Shown here in pieces: positions 1-8,981 of a DNA stretch of 64,000 nt. The DNA is from Spartobacteria bacterium LR76. GTDB taxonomy: Bacteria; Verrucomicrobiota; Verrucomicrobiia; Chthoniobacterales; Terrimicrobiaceae. The translations under genes were made by a program, and so were the position numbers. The notes under the pieces were generated by a model. That model did not search any database, had not been told where the DNA came from, and saw only the letters and a list, made by a program, of their open reading frames with translations. The stretch is from positions 1-64,000 of the forward strand of contig QAYZ01000014.1 of assembly GCA_003054655.1 (NCBI GenBank), given 5' to 3'. The stretch's first letter is position 1. Each line of letters starts with the position of its first letter.

Positions 1-255
1 CATATCACAGCACAACCCGCGCCATTTACCTCCTAAATCCGCCTTATCTTAATGCCATTCAGGCCCGACCCCTCCTGCCCACACCGACCCCTCCTGCCCA
101 CACTGGTTTACCCCTCGCCTTCGCATGCCATCCGCTTTGCCATGCGACATGGTTTACGACCCGCCGCAGGTATGGGCCACCGCCCCTTGACAGGCCCCCC
201 GACCTTTGCGATGTAGTGCGCGCACGCAACTGGTTTCCCTCCCTCTGGGGGACGC
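1..255. other. Intergenic region with a short tandem repeat and a dispersed repeat
   Basis: I see no convincing gene here. Positions 41-61 carry a 21-bp sequence that recurs exactly at 9333-9353, and positions 42-73 recur inverted with a few mismatches at 9121-9152. Positions 67-104 are two tandem copies of a 19-bp unit beginning GACCCCTCCTGCC, differing only in the last base. A TTGACA hexamer at 187-192 could be a -35 element for the gene starting at 256 or 289, but no good -10 accompanies it. The repeats resemble relics of a REP-like or small mobile element; this is inference. Confidence 0.55.
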
Positions 256-2730
256 GTGTTGACCAATCTCAAACTGCGCCCACGTCCCATGATGTCTGCC
301 CGTCGTTTATCCGTTTTCGCTCCACTTGCCTGCATCGGCCTCGCCCTGTTCGCCGTCGGCTCACCGGCTCACGCTGGCGGAATCACGACAAACTGGCTGC
401 CGGCAGGCGCGGGCGATTTCATGGAGAACGCCAACTGGTCCGACAATGTCCCGCAGATGGAGGGCTACGGGAATACCGGCTTCTTCACCATCAACAACGG
501 CGGCGAGGCCCAGCTCTCCGTCAGCCACGAGGTCGCCAGCGGTCAACTCGGCCAGAGCTCCGGGCAATCCGGCACCCTCACCCTCCAGACCGGCTCAAAC
601 CTCATCCTGAAGCGCAATGACCTGGAGGACAACACCTACGGCACCATCTACGTCGGCGGGGCAGGGCAGGGCACGCTGAATCTCACCGGCGGCACCCTCA
701 GCGGGGTGGACCTCCGAGTGGCCAGCGCCTCCGGCGGCACCGGTAGCGTGACCTTCTCCGGCGGCGCGCTGAATCTCACCGGCGTCCTTTACCTCGGCGA
801 CGGCGGCACCGGCACGCTCAACCAGACCGTCGGCGTATCGACTCTCTCCAGCGCCATCATCGGCGCATCCAGCACCGGCTCCGGCACCCTCACCGCCACC
901 GGTGGCCTCCTCGATATCGATGACCTCACCGTCGGCGGGACAGGCTCGGGCACCCTCTCGGTCAGCGGCACAGCCACCCTCCAGACCGCTTCCGTCGTCG
1001 TGGGAAGCAACTCCGGCTCCACCGGCACGGCCACCCTCAGCGGCACTACTTGGACAAACTCCGGCAATATCACCGTCGGCGGGGCGGGGCAGGGCAGCCT
1101 CACCATCGAAAATGGTGCCGCCCTCACCGTGGACGGCTCGCTATCGCTCTCCGGCACCTCCGGCGGTAGCGGCACCCTCGTGTTGAATGCCTCCACTCTC
1201 GACGTCGGTCTTTTCCTCACCATCGGCGAGAGCGGCAATGGCACCGCCACCATCTCCAATGGCAGCACGCTTACTGCCGACTCCATCGTCGTCTCCGGCG
1301 AGTCCCCCGCGCCCGCCTCCTCCCTCACCGTGACGGGCTCCACCATCATCGCCGGGCAGATCGCTGGCATGAGCAATGGCAGCGCCTCCTTTGCCGACTC
1401 CACCATCCGCGTCACGGAGGACAATGCCGCCTTTTTCCTCGGCCTCGACGAGGTCTCCCTGCTCGGCGCCAGCAACACCTTTGATACCCAGCAGTATCAC
1501 ATCAGCACGAGTGCCGCCCTGCTCGGCACCGCCCGCCTCATCAAGACCGGCACCGGCAGCCTCGCCCTCCTCGGTGCCAGCACCTACGCCGGAGGCACCT
1601 ACCTCCAGCAGGGCGAGATCGTGGTAAACAATGCCTCCTCTCTCGGCACCGGCGCTCTTGAGATGGACACCAGCGAACTCCGCTCGACCGCCACCGCCAC
1701 GCTCGCCACCGCCGAACTCACCGTGAATGCCGCCCAGGCCGCCACGTTCTCCACCGCCGCCTCCACCACGCTCACGCTCGACCTGGCGTCTCTGGACCTC
1801 GGTGATGACGCCACCCTCCGCTTCGGCAGCGCGGGCAATACCGGCACGATCCTCTTCGGTGCCGACACGGTGAACGCCACGCCCGGCGGCACCGGGATTC
1901 TCAGCCTGGAATACGGCTCCCTCACCGCCACCGATGCCGCCCTCGGCACCGTCGCCTCCCGCGTGAGCAAGGTCTTTGTCAAAGACGGCGCCGTGCTCAA
2001 CTTCAACGACCAGTCCTCCTCCATCGACATCGGCATCCTTGAGGGCGACGGCTTCCTCACCACCGGCAACAGCGTCCAGACGACCGTCACCGTCCGCTCC
2101 GGCCACTTCGGCGGCCAGCTAGCCACCCCCGGCCAGATCGTGAAGGAAGGCTCCGGCACCCTCACCCTCTCCGGCGCGCCGCAGATCTCGGGTGGCATCA
2201 CCGTGAATGCCGGCACCCTCCTCCTGAATGGCGCGGCCAACAGCGATGTCTTCGTCACCGATGGCACTCTCGGCGGCACCGGCTCAGCCGATGTCGTCAC
2301 CCTCCAGGGCGGCACGATGAATCCCGGCGAGATCGGCGAGGCCGGCACCTTCACCGCCGATGCTCTCGTCTGGGTCGATGGCGACATGGTCTTTGACCTG
2401 GGCGCCACCCCCGCCGCCTCCGACCAGCTCATCCTCACCGGCGGCCTCTACGGCCAGGGCACCACCTACAGCTTCCTCTTCAATCTCGCCCCCGGCACCG
2501 TCCTGAATACCACCTACACCCTCATCACGTTCGGCAGCCAGGACATCGCCCTGAACGCCTTCACCATCGCAAACACCGACGGCCTCGAGGGCACCTTTGC
2601 CTACAACGGCTCCACCCTTGAGTTCACCCTCACCGCCGTCCCCGAGCCCGGCAGCCTGATGTTGGCGGGAGCGGGATTGGCTGTCGTGGTGATAAGCCGG
2701 TTCCGGAAGCGTAAGTCCCCAATCGCTTAA
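256..2730 (+). CDS. PEP-CTERM surface protein with autotransporter-type beta-strand repeats
   Basis: The 824-residue exported protein is predicted to form a repetitive beta-helix. The N-terminus has a signal peptide (basic MMSARRLS, hydrophobic core, cleavage near AHAGG). The body is Gly/Thr/Ser-rich, with many repeats of the form VGGAGxGTLxLxGG. At least two match the autotransporter-associated beta-strand pattern: one near residue 430 (IKTGTGSLALLGASTYAGGT) and one near residue 630 (KEGSGTLTLSG). The end is a PEP-CTERM signal: VPEPGS, a hydrophobic stretch, then RFRKRK. PEP-CTERM proteins are sorted by an exosortase, which is not in this window. The start may be GTG 256 (GGGGGA just upstream) or ATG 289/292, which gives a more normal signal peptide. 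Its partners are unknown. Confidence 0.88.
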   Translation: MLTNLKLRPRPMMSARRLSVFAPLACIGLALFAVGSPAHAGGITTNWLPAGAGDFMENANWSDNVPQMEGYGNTGFFTINNGGEAQLSVSHEVASGQLGQSSGQSGTLTLQTGSNLILKRNDLEDNTYGTIYVGGAGQGTLNLTGGTLSGVDLRVASASGGTGSVTFSGGALNLTGVLYLGDGGTGTLNQTVGVSTLSSAIIGASSTGSGTLTATGGLLDIDDLTVGGTGSGTLSVSGTATLQTASVVVGSNSGSTGTATLSGTTWTNSGNITVGGAGQGSLTIENGAALTVDGSLSLSGTSGGSGTLVLNASTLDVGLFLTIGESGNGTATISNGSTLTADSIVVSGESPAPASSLTVTGSTIIAGQIAGMSNGSASFADSTIRVTEDNAAFFLGLDEVSLLGASNTFDTQQYHISTSAALLGTARLIKTGTGSLALLGASTYAGGTYLQQGEIVVNNASSLGTGALEMDTSELRSTATATLATAELTVNAAQAATFSTAASTTLTLDLASLDLGDDATLRFGSAGNTGTILFGADTVNATPGGTGILSLEYGSLTATDAALGTVASRVSKVFVKDGAVLNFNDQSSSIDIGILEGDGFLTTGNSVQTTVTVRSGHFGGQLATPGQIVKEGSGTLTLSGAPQISGGITVNAGTLLLNGAANSDVFVTDGTLGGTGSADVVTLQGGTMNPGEIGEAGTFTADALVWVDGDMVFDLGATPAASDQLILTGGLYGQGTTYSFLFNLAPGTVLNTTYTLITFGSQDIALNAFTIANTDGLEGTFAYNGSTLEFTLTAVPEPGSLMLAGAGLAVVVISRFRKRKSPIA

Positions 2731-3011
2731 AAAATAGCGGGGAAGGGGGCAGCCCTATAATATTTATCTCGTGAAGCGTGCAAGCTGCGATCTGGAGATT
2801 TCCTGCGCAGACGCCTGCCACGGTTATTGCCTCGAATGCCGTCCCCACCAGGGGAGAGTCCGCGAAGTGGGTTCGGCGTGTGGCTGCTCGCGGCCTTGTT
2901 GAGTATCCCCAAGCTGTCGGGATGAGGCAATGCAGGTGCAAGCCGGGGCGCGCGGGAGGCGTCGCGTCGCGGCTGGTGTTGTGCCGGGAGTGAAGCCGGG
3001 CGAGGGGGCGG
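2731..3011. other. Intergenic region, no gene recognised
   Basis: About 280 bp separate the PEP-CTERM gene from the convergent lipoprotein gene. A TATAAT hexamer occurs at 2756-2761 but lacks a clear -35 partner. I found no RNA gene, terminator or repeat that I could support. Confidence 0.4.
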
Positions 3012-3308
3012 CTACTGGCTCGCCTGCGGCGGGGTGGTGGTGTCCGTCGTGTCGGTTGTCACGGTGGTGTCGGACTTCTTCTCGGATTTCTTTTCGATCT
3101 TCTGGCCCACGGTGCCGATGGCATTAAGGAGCTTGATCGGGGGCGGGGCGTTGTGGAGGAGGGCCTTGCGGGCGAGGGTGCCGCTGGGCTGGGGTGTCTC
3201 GGCGCTGGAGTCGGCGGTGTCGCTGCTGGACGAGCAGGCGGCGAGGGCGGCCAGCGGGAGGAGCAGGAGTGCTCGGCGGAGCGGAGCCAGGAGATACCGG
3301 AGCTTCAT
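3012..3308 (-). CDS. Small putative lipoprotein
   Basis: The 98-residue protein begins with a lipoprotein signal peptide: basic MKLRYLLAPLRR, a Leu-rich core and the lipobox LAAC at residues 22-25. The predicted mature N-terminal Cys is followed by a Ser-rich linker (SSSSDTADSS). The rest is low complexity, with a Lys/Glu/Ser stretch and a Thr/Asp-rich tail. No enzymatic motif is visible. It is transcribed divergently from the LytS-type kinase gene at 3432. The lipid anchor is a confident reading; the function is unknown. Confidence 0.7.
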   Translation of the reverse strand: MKLRYLLAPLRRALLLLPLAALAACSSSSDTADSSAETPQPSGTLARKALLHNAPPPIKLLNAIGTVGQKIEKKSEKKSDTTVTTDTTDTTTPPQASQ

Positions 3309-3431
3309 GGCGGGAAATGTGAACGGAGGAGGCCGGGGGATGGCACGATTTTCTTCACGAAACCGCCGAAAAATTTCACGAAACGCCCGCCCGGCGCGGT
3401 TTGGGGGCTTTTTTCCTGACTCGGGCTGCGT

Positions 3432-4511
3432 ATGGTGTCGGGCGTGAAGCTCGGAATCTCCCTCGACCCGGATCGCCGGGAAGGTCTCTTCTGGAGGCTG
3501 CAGGCCTTTGGCTGGGGCGGGACGCTGGTCACGTCGGTGACGATGACGAGCTATCTCTCGCTGGAGAATGGCCCCGCGCTTTCGATCTTTCGCACGGTCT
3601 TTGCGGTGGTGGTGTCGGCGTGGATCCTGAGGCCGATCTACCGGACTATGCGGGCATCAAAGCCGGTGCTCACCCCGTTTCGGGTCGTGGCGATCTTTGC
3701 CTTCTGCGTTTCGCTGGGCATCGCCGATACCGTGTCGACGCTCGGGCTGGCCAGCATCCTGGGGGTGAATCGCGTGATGGAGGGGCTGCGGGAGGTCTTC
3801 ATCGTGAGCTCGCTCATGCGCGGGGCGCTCTATGTGTTCTGGACGGTGCTGTACTTTGGCATTCATTCGCTGCTCGACGCCCAGCAGGAGCAGCTCCGCG
3901 CCGCCCGCACCGAGGCCGCCCTGCGCTCGGGGGAACTCCAGATGCTGCGCTCGCAGGTGAACCCGCATTTCCTCTTCAACTCGCTCAACTCCCTGCTCGC
4001 CTCCTCCGACGAACCCGCCACCGTGCGCCAGCTCACGCTCGCGCTCACGGATTACCTGCGTTTCTCGCTCCAGCAGCGCGGGGACTTTGAGCGCCTCGGC
4101 GTGGAGCTGGCCGCCTTGCAGAGCTACCTGCAGGTGGAAAAGGTGCGCTTCGAGGAAAACTTTGAGTACGCCATCGAGACCGGCCCCGGCGTGGCCGATG
4201 TGAAGGCCCCCGTAGCGCTCATCCAGCCCGTCTTGGAGAACGCGATCAAGTACGGCCAGCTCGCCGCCATCCGCCCGCTGCGGATCGCGATCCGCTCGGT
4301 CATCGAGGACGGTTCGCTTGTCGTGACGGTGACAAACTCCGGCTACTGGGTGGAACCCGGCACGCATCCCTCCACCGGCATCGGCCTGACCAATCTCCGC
4401 CGCCGTCTCCAGCTCCTCTACGGCGACCGAGCCTCGGTCGCGCTGGAGCCTGCCGAGGCCAGCGTCACCGCGCGCATCCGGCTCCCGATTGCCCCGCCCA
4501 CGCTCGTATGA
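3432..4511 (+). CDS. LytS/YpdA-type membrane sensor histidine kinase
   Basis: The 359-residue sensor kinase has an N-terminal membrane region of about four hydrophobic segments (residues 25-155). A short coiled segment precedes a His_kinase domain whose phospho-acceptor motif NPHFLFNSLNSL starts near residue 177. A HATPase region follows, with the N box ENAIKYG near 269 and the G box STGIGLTNLRRR near 315. It should autophosphorylate and pass the phosphate to the LytTR regulator encoded next, with which it overlaps by 4 bp (ATGA). The sensed signal is unknown. Related pairs control cell-envelope, carbon-uptake or surface-protein genes. Confidence 0.9.
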   Translation: MVSGVKLGISLDPDRREGLFWRLQAFGWGGTLVTSVTMTSYLSLENGPALSIFRTVFAVVVSAWILRPIYRTMRASKPVLTPFRVVAIFAFCVSLGIADTVSTLGLASILGVNRVMEGLREVFIVSSLMRGALYVFWTVLYFGIHSLLDAQQEQLRAARTEAALRSGELQMLRSQVNPHFLFNSLNSLLASSDEPATVRQLTLALTDYLRFSLQQRGDFERLGVELAALQSYLQVEKVRFEENFEYAIETGPGVADVKAPVALIQPVLENAIKYGQLAAIRPLRIAIRSVIEDGSLVVTVTNSGYWVEPGTHPSTGIGLTNLRRRLQLLYGDRASVALEPAEASVTARIRLPIAPPTLV

Positions 4512-5233
4512 TCTCTCCGCTCCGCGCTCTCCTCGTCGATGATGAACCCCCCGCCCGCCGCTGGCTGGCCCGGCTGCTGCGCGACCGTGCCGATGTCGCG
4601 CTCGCCGGGGAGGCCGGCACGGTGGAGGAGGCGGCGCGTGTGGCCGCCGAGGTGCGGCCCGACGTGGTCTTCCTCGATGTGCAGATGCCGCCCGCCAATG
4701 GCTTTGACCTCCTGCCGCACCTGCCGCCCGGCACCCGGGTCGTCTTCGTCACCGCGCACGACAGCTATGCCGTGCGCGCCTTTCAGACCAACGCCCTCGA
4801 CTACCTCCTCAAGCCCGTCCACCCCGAGCGCCTGGAGGAAACCCTCCGGCGGCTGCGCCTCCAGCCCGCGCCTGCGGTATCGGCTGCTCCGTCGGAAAGG
4901 CTGGGCCTCGACGATCTCGCGCCCCTGCGCGACGGGCGCACTTTGCACATGGCGCGGGTGGGGGACATCGCCGCCATCGAGGCCGAGGGAGCCTATACCC
5001 GCGTGCATGTATCGGGCCAGTCCCCGGTCGTCGTGCTGCGCCGTGTGAAGGAATGGGAGGAGATATTGCCTGCGCCTCCCTTTGTCCGCATGGAGCGCTC
5101 GCTCATCGTGAACCTCAGCCGCATCCGCGCCGCCGAGGGCGGGACCCGCGAGGAAACCCGCCTCCTCCTCCGCGATGCGGGCGAGATCGTCCTCGGCCGC
5201 GCCGCCTCCCGCCGGCTGCGCCGGCTTTTGTGA
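4508..5233 (+). CDS. LytTR-family response regulator
   Basis: The 241-residue regulator has a CheY-like receiver domain at residues 6-115. It carries acidic residues D11-D12, the predicted phosphorylated D57 in VFLDVQMPP, and the conserved Lys near 102 in YLLKPV. A C-terminal LytTR DNA-binding domain spans about residues 140-241 (VGDIAAIEAEGAYTRVHV, then FVRMERSLIVNLSRI). The start overlaps the stop of the kinase gene, so the two form a translationally coupled two-component system. Targets cannot be read from the sequence. Confidence 0.93.
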   Translation: MISPLRALLVDDEPPARRWLARLLRDRADVALAGEAGTVEEAARVAAEVRPDVVFLDVQMPPANGFDLLPHLPPGTRVVFVTAHDSYAVRAFQTNALDYLLKPVHPERLEETLRRLRLQPAPAVSAAPSERLGLDDLAPLRDGRTLHMARVGDIAAIEAEGAYTRVHVSGQSPVVVLRRVKEWEEILPAPPFVRMERSLIVNLSRIRAAEGGTREETRLLLRDAGEIVLGRAASRRLRRLL

Positions 5234-5537
5234 CGTTCACCCCGGCTCGATCACAGCCCGCCGCTTCCGGCACCCGGTAAATCGAGAGGAGTCTCTGGAG
5301 GCGGAGGGCGCTTCCTGAGCGTTTTTGCGAGGCTGTTTTCCTCAGTGCCTCCCCTGTCTTGATGCCATGGCAAAGCTGCCTCCCCTCCGCAGTTTTCTCC
5401 CGCAGTTTCTTTCCGTCGACTACGTAGCGGCCCCTATTTTCCGCTTTTGGAGGAGTCCCTGCCCCTCTCGGTATCAGCCTCGGCGAGTTTCCTGTTGTGG
5501 GGCGATGCCGGGTTGGGGATGGTCGTCCATCTTGTCG
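5234..5537. other. Intergenic region upstream of a duplicated small cassette
   Basis: No gene is recognised. From about 5455 the sequence resembles the region upstream of the second cassette copy (about 9430-9484): CCTCTC..ATC, then a block around TTTCC(T/G)GTTG. The duplicated segment therefore extends beyond the coding part. Confidence 0.4.
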
Positions 5538-5786
5538 ATGAGGGATGGCATAAAGAGTCTGTTGGCGAATATCCTCGGGTTTTCCCGCAAGGACGAGCCT
5601 GACGTTGCGCGGTTGCGGGCGGTCACGGCGGCGCAGATTCCCCTGGCCTCACCCGCCGAGGTGGAGATCTCCGAGGTGCGGTGCGGGAATGAAACCATCT
5701 TCTGGAGGGCGCTGTGCCGGGGGCGGTGCTACCACTGCCACTCGGGCGGGTCGTTTTGCGATGTGACAGTGACGCGGGTGGGGTGA
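5538..5786 (+). CDS. Small unknown protein, copy 1 of a duplicated cassette
   Basis: The 82-residue open frame from ATG 5538 has no domain I recognise. It is clearly related to the product at 9485-9943. Shared elements in order are KSL..N.LGF, TAAQI, VEIS.VR.GNET.FWR, then a Cys/His motif (CHS) and a final DV.VTRVG. Here the protein stops right after VTRVG, while the other copy continues. It holds five Cys, including C-Y-H-C-H, so metal binding is possible. The matching Met of the second copy is ATA here, so the start used is uncertain. It may be a gene fragment. Confidence 0.45.
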   Translation: MRDGIKSLLANILGFSRKDEPDVARLRAVTAAQIPLASPAEVEISEVRCGNETIFWRALCRGRCYHCHSGGSFCDVTVTRVG

Positions 5787-5953
5787 TGGAAACTCCCCGG
5801 CAAACCGTCGCTTGGTCGCTGCGCGCGGTGGCTCTGCTGATGCCGGACTTTGCCGTCCGGCGGTTTCGATTTCTTTGCTCCGGCAGGTTCCCCCGGTCTT
5901 CGCGGCTGTGGAGCAGGGGCATACTGTGCCTTCTCTATGGCTCATTCGCTGCC

Positions 5954-6439
5954 GTGATTCTCCCCGCCCTGCCTCGCCGCATCACCCCGCTTCGCTCGCT
6001 GCTGCTTACTCTCCTCCTGCTGGGCATCGCTGGCGGAAGCAATGCCTTTGCCCAAGAGCAATCGCCAGCCATCCGCATTCTGATGGACGCCCCCGGTCCC
6101 GGCTATCGCGAGATGGCGGCGCAGCCCGTCCCCGGCTCCGCCTCCGCCCCCCAGCCCGTGCTCTCGTACCAGCCCGGCGACATCCGCTCCGCGAAGCTCG
6201 TGCCCGCCGCCGGTGACGGGACGAGTCAGATCCAGCTCACCTTTCAGCCGCAGGCCATCGTGCAGGTGAAAGAGTACATCGAGTTCAACAAGGCAAAGCC
6301 AATATGCGTGGAGATCGGCGACTACATCCTGCCGCTCGACACCGCAAAGACCCTGCCCTGGACTGGCTCCGTCTGGCTGGAGGCCCGCCCCACGGCAAAG
6401 GCCCGCACCATTCTCGGTACGCTCAGCCCGACGAAATAA
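5954..6439 (+). CDS. Exported protein of unknown function
   Basis: Starting at GTG 5954, the product is 161 residues with a good signal peptide: basic PRRITPLRS, a Leu-rich core and a cleavage site near SNAFA-QEQ. The same frame is open upstream to about 5714, where earlier ATGs (for example 5786) are possible. I prefer 5954 because it places the signal peptide at the N-terminus. The mature part contains a predicted beta-rich segment (IQLTFQPQAIVQVKEYIEF) and no catalytic motif that I recognise. The short gap suggests possible co-transcription with 6484. Confidence 0.55.
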   Translation: MILPALPRRITPLRSLLLTLLLLGIAGGSNAFAQEQSPAIRILMDAPGPGYREMAAQPVPGSASAPQPVLSYQPGDIRSAKLVPAAGDGTSQIQLTFQPQAIVQVKEYIEFNKAKPICVEIGDYILPLDTAKTLPWTGSVWLEARPTAKARTILGTLSPTK

Positions 6440-6483
6440 TAATCCGCCCCGCCGCTTTTTTCTGAGAAAGGAACGAAATCCAC

Positions 6484-6975
6484 ATGGCAAAACTCTCGGA
6501 ATCCGCCGTCCAGATTTACCAGGAGTATATGGATATGCTGCGGAAGCTATCCTGCAATCTCACGTCCCAGCCCTGGTTCGCCGAGGCCCCCTGGTTTGTG
6601 AGCAAAGGGATTTACGCGCGCGGCATCTCGCTCCAGCTCGCCCAGATCCATTGGCACAACCACGAGGGGCAGGGAATTCACCTGGAGACATGGATCGATG
6701 CCGACGCCGTAGCCCGCAAGGAGGTTTTCCTGGTGATGCACGTCGAGCCTCATGTTCCGAACCGGGCGGCTTTCAACGAGAAGTTTTGGCGTCTCGCCCA
6801 AGGGAAATTGCAGTCATGGGAGGGATTTCAACTCAACGAAAACAATGCGATGGAACTGTGGAAAAAGCGGGTGCCGCTATCGAAAACGGCGACGGCTTTG
6901 ACCGAGGAGTTCAATCGGGTGAAAGACCTTGCGCCGGAGATAGACCGGGCCTTGAAAAAATCCGCCGCGCCGTAA
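6484..6975 (+). CDS. Conserved-looking cytoplasmic protein of unknown function
   Basis: The 163-residue soluble protein has no signal peptide or membrane segment. It is rich in Trp, His and charged residues (PWFAEAPWFVSKGIYARG, then IHWHNHEGQGIHLETWID), followed by a helical C-terminus. No family is recognised. The composition and an unambiguous ATG 45 bp after the previous stop support a real gene. Confidence 0.65.
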   Translation: MAKLSESAVQIYQEYMDMLRKLSCNLTSQPWFAEAPWFVSKGIYARGISLQLAQIHWHNHEGQGIHLETWIDADAVARKEVFLVMHVEPHVPNRAAFNEKFWRLAQGKLQSWEGFQLNENNAMELWKKRVPLSKTATALTEEFNRVKDLAPEIDRALKKSAAP

Positions 6976-7044
6976 CATCCCCGGCTCGCTTCGGCAGAAA
7001 TCCCAGGCGTTGCTCTCGTTACGGGAGCGGCGTATCCTGAAGCC

Positions 7045-7803
7045 ATGAAGACCGGTCGTCTCGACGGGAAGGTGGCCCTCATCACCGGAGGCACGAGCGG
7101 CATCGGCCTCGCCACGGCCCAGCGATTCATCGCCGAGGGCGCACGGGTCATCGTGGTGGGGCGGAAGCAGGAAAAACTCGACGCCGCCGTGCAGTCGCTC
7201 GGTGACAGGGCCATGGGCATCGCCGCCGACGTGGGCAGCGTCTCCGGACTCGACGCGCTCGCCGCGCAGGTGCGCGAAGCGGCTGATCGCCTCGACATCC
7301 TCTTTGCCAATGCGGGCCTCGGCTCGTTCGTGCCCTTTGAGCGCGTCACGGAGGAGTATTTCGACCGCTGCTTTGACACGAATGTGAAGGGCGTCTTCTT
7401 CACCGTGCAAAAGCTCGCGCCGCTCATGCCGCCAGGCGGCTCGATCATTCTCACCGGCTCGATGGTTTCCGCGCAGGGCGTCGAGGCCTTCGGCGTCTAT
7501 TCTGCGACCAAGGCGGCCATCCGCTCGTTTGCCCGCTCGATGTGTGTCGACCTCAAGGCGCGCGGCCTTCGCGTCAATGTCGTCTCGCCCGGCAAGATCG
7601 TCACCGAGCGCTACACGACGGAACTCGGCTTCACCGCGCAGCAGATCGAGGAGTTCAAAGCCCGCAATTCTGCGCTCACTCCGCTCGGCCGCACGGGAGA
7701 ACCCTCCGAGGTTGCCAGCGCCGTGCTCTTCCTTGCCTCCGCCGAGAGCAGCTTCATTACCGGCATCGAGCTCTTCGTCGACGGCGGCCTGGCGCAGATT
7801 TAG
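7045..7803 (+). CDS. SDR-family NAD(P)-dependent oxidoreductase
   Basis: The 252-residue classical short-chain dehydrogenase/reductase has the cofactor motif TGGTSGIG at residues 14-21, NAG at 89-91, and the catalytic tetrad N113/S139/Y152/K156 (YSATK). The C-terminal region includes the usual SPG and FVDGG motifs. It should reduce or oxidise a carbonyl/hydroxyl substrate with NAD(H) or NADP(H). Arg/Lys residues after the second strand (GRKQEK) lean towards NADP. The substrate cannot be inferred and no pathway neighbours are present. Confidence 0.93.
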   Translation: MKTGRLDGKVALITGGTSGIGLATAQRFIAEGARVIVVGRKQEKLDAAVQSLGDRAMGIAADVGSVSGLDALAAQVREAADRLDILFANAGLGSFVPFERVTEEYFDRCFDTNVKGVFFTVQKLAPLMPPGGSIILTGSMVSAQGVEAFGVYSATKAAIRSFARSMCVDLKARGLRVNVVSPGKIVTERYTTELGFTAQQIEEFKARNSALTPLGRTGEPSEVASAVLFLASAESSFITGIELFVDGGLAQI

Positions 7804-7846
7804 GCATAGGCAATACGTCGGCATTCGCCGAACCAGAAAACCAGGA

Positions 7847-7975
7847 GAAAACCAGGGGTCAGTGTGCAAGATCTTGCAGGCGAGCGCCGCGTGAACGAAC
7901 GCGAAAAGGAGCGTAGCGCTGCGCCGGGGAGTGTGCGGAGATCAGGCCAAAACGCACCGAAATGCGCTGCCCCAA
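7847..7975. repeat. Dispersed direct repeat, copy A
   Basis: A roughly 129-bp sequence beginning GAAAACCAGGGGTCAGTGTG recurs in the same orientation at 10411-10535 with high identity. Both copies contain the perfect 14-bp palindrome TGCAAGATCTTGCA (7865-7878 here). The first 20 bp recur with one change at 9114-9133. It follows the SDR gene directly. The type resembles the flanks of REP/RAYT-type elements, but no transposase is present. Confidence 0.8.
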
Positions 7976-8075
7976 GCCCTTCAGGAGTTCATCCAAGAGG
8001 GGAAAACGGGGGTCAGGCGTCAAAGATCAAAAATGACACTCCGGTTTCCCTGGACGCGAGTTCCTGCGCCATTCC

Positions 8076-8981
8076 TCACGGAGCAGGCTTGGCGTCAGGT
8101 TTAGCGCCAAAGCCGCGTTCCTTCAGCCACACGAGGCAGTCGCTGGTCCAGCGGTGGCCGTTGCCCAGGCCCATGCCGTGGCCGCCTTTTTCGTAGATAT
8201 GCAGCTCGAAGGGCACGCCCTTCTCCCGGAGCGCGGCCGCAAAGGCCGTGGAGTTTTCCATCTTTACGCCCTTGTCCTCCCACGTATGCCAGATGAAGCA
8301 GGGCGGAGTTTCCGGCGTGACCTGTTTCTCGTTGGAAAGCAGCTCCACCAGGGCCGGGTCCGGGTTTGGCCCCAAGAGATTGCTTTTGGAACCCTGGTGC
8401 GTGTTCGGCCCCATCGTGATCACGGCATAACACAGCACGCCCAGGTCGGGACGGGAGCTTTCCCGCTCCACGGGATCCGGGGATTGAGGATTTCCCGCGT
8501 CGAAGTGCGTCAGGATCGTCGAGGCGAGGTGCCCGCCCGCGCTGGACCCCATCACGCCCACACGACGAGGATCGATCTTCCATTCCTCCGCTTTCTGGCG
8601 GGTGAGCCGTACCGCGCGCGCGGCATCGTTAAGCATGGCCGGGTGACGATATCCGGACTTGCCGAGGCGGTATTTCACGACGATGCCGGCGATGCCATTT
8701 TCGTTCAGCCACTTGGCGTAACCCTCCCCCTCGTGGCTGGCCAGCCCTCCGTAGCCGCCGCCGGGGAAGATCACCATGGCCGCGCCCGTGGCCTTCTCCG
8801 GCTCGGGCAGATAGACGGTGACGGTGGGAATGTCCTTCGGCTCGTTGCCCAAAGCCCCCGGCGCTCCATCCGGCCACAAAGGCAGGGGATCAAGAACCCT
8901 GGCGGAAAGCACGGCCGTCATCGCCACGGAAAAAGCCAGCGCGAGCAAAGCCCGATCGAACATGCGGGGAACGAATTTCAT
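8076..8981 (-). CDS. Secreted alpha/beta-hydrolase, acetyl-xylan-esterase-like
   Basis: The 301-residue protein has a signal peptide (basic start, hydrophobic residues 10-26). Alpha/beta-hydrolase features include the oxyanion-type motif PGGGY near residue 73, the nucleophile elbow GSSAGG with Ser147, a candidate acid Asp236 (WEDKGV) and His268 (GGHGMG). This arrangement matches esterases often annotated as BD-FAE or endo-1,4-xylanase B-like, which remove acyl groups from plant polysaccharides. The gene stands alone on the minus strand between repeat sequences. The hydrolase fold is secure; the substrate is inferred. Confidence 0.9.
   Translation of the reverse strand: MKFVPRMFDRALLALAFSVAMTAVLSARVLDPLPLWPDGAPGALGNEPKDIPTVTVYLPEPEKATGAAMVIFPGGGYGGLASHEGEGYAKWLNENGIAGIVVKYRLGKSGYRHPAMLNDAARAVRLTRQKAEEWKIDPRRVGVMGSSAGGHLASTILTHFDAGNPQSPDPVERESSRPDLGVLCYAVITMGPNTHQGSKSNLLGPNPDPALVELLSNEKQVTPETPPCFIWHTWEDKGVKMENSTAFAAALREKGVPFELHIYEKGGHGMGLGNGHRWTSDCLVWLKERGFGAKPDAKPAP

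Noticed and set aside
789-2438. Long open frames on the minus strand across the PEP-CTERM gene
   Set aside because: They lie fully inside a gene with a clear signal peptide and sorting signal. Their composition follows from the repetitive GC-rich sequence.
2740-3000. Possible structured RNA after the first gene
   Set aside because: A TATAAT and several short GC stems are visible, but nothing matches a known RNA family pattern and any GC-rich spacer would give similar stems.
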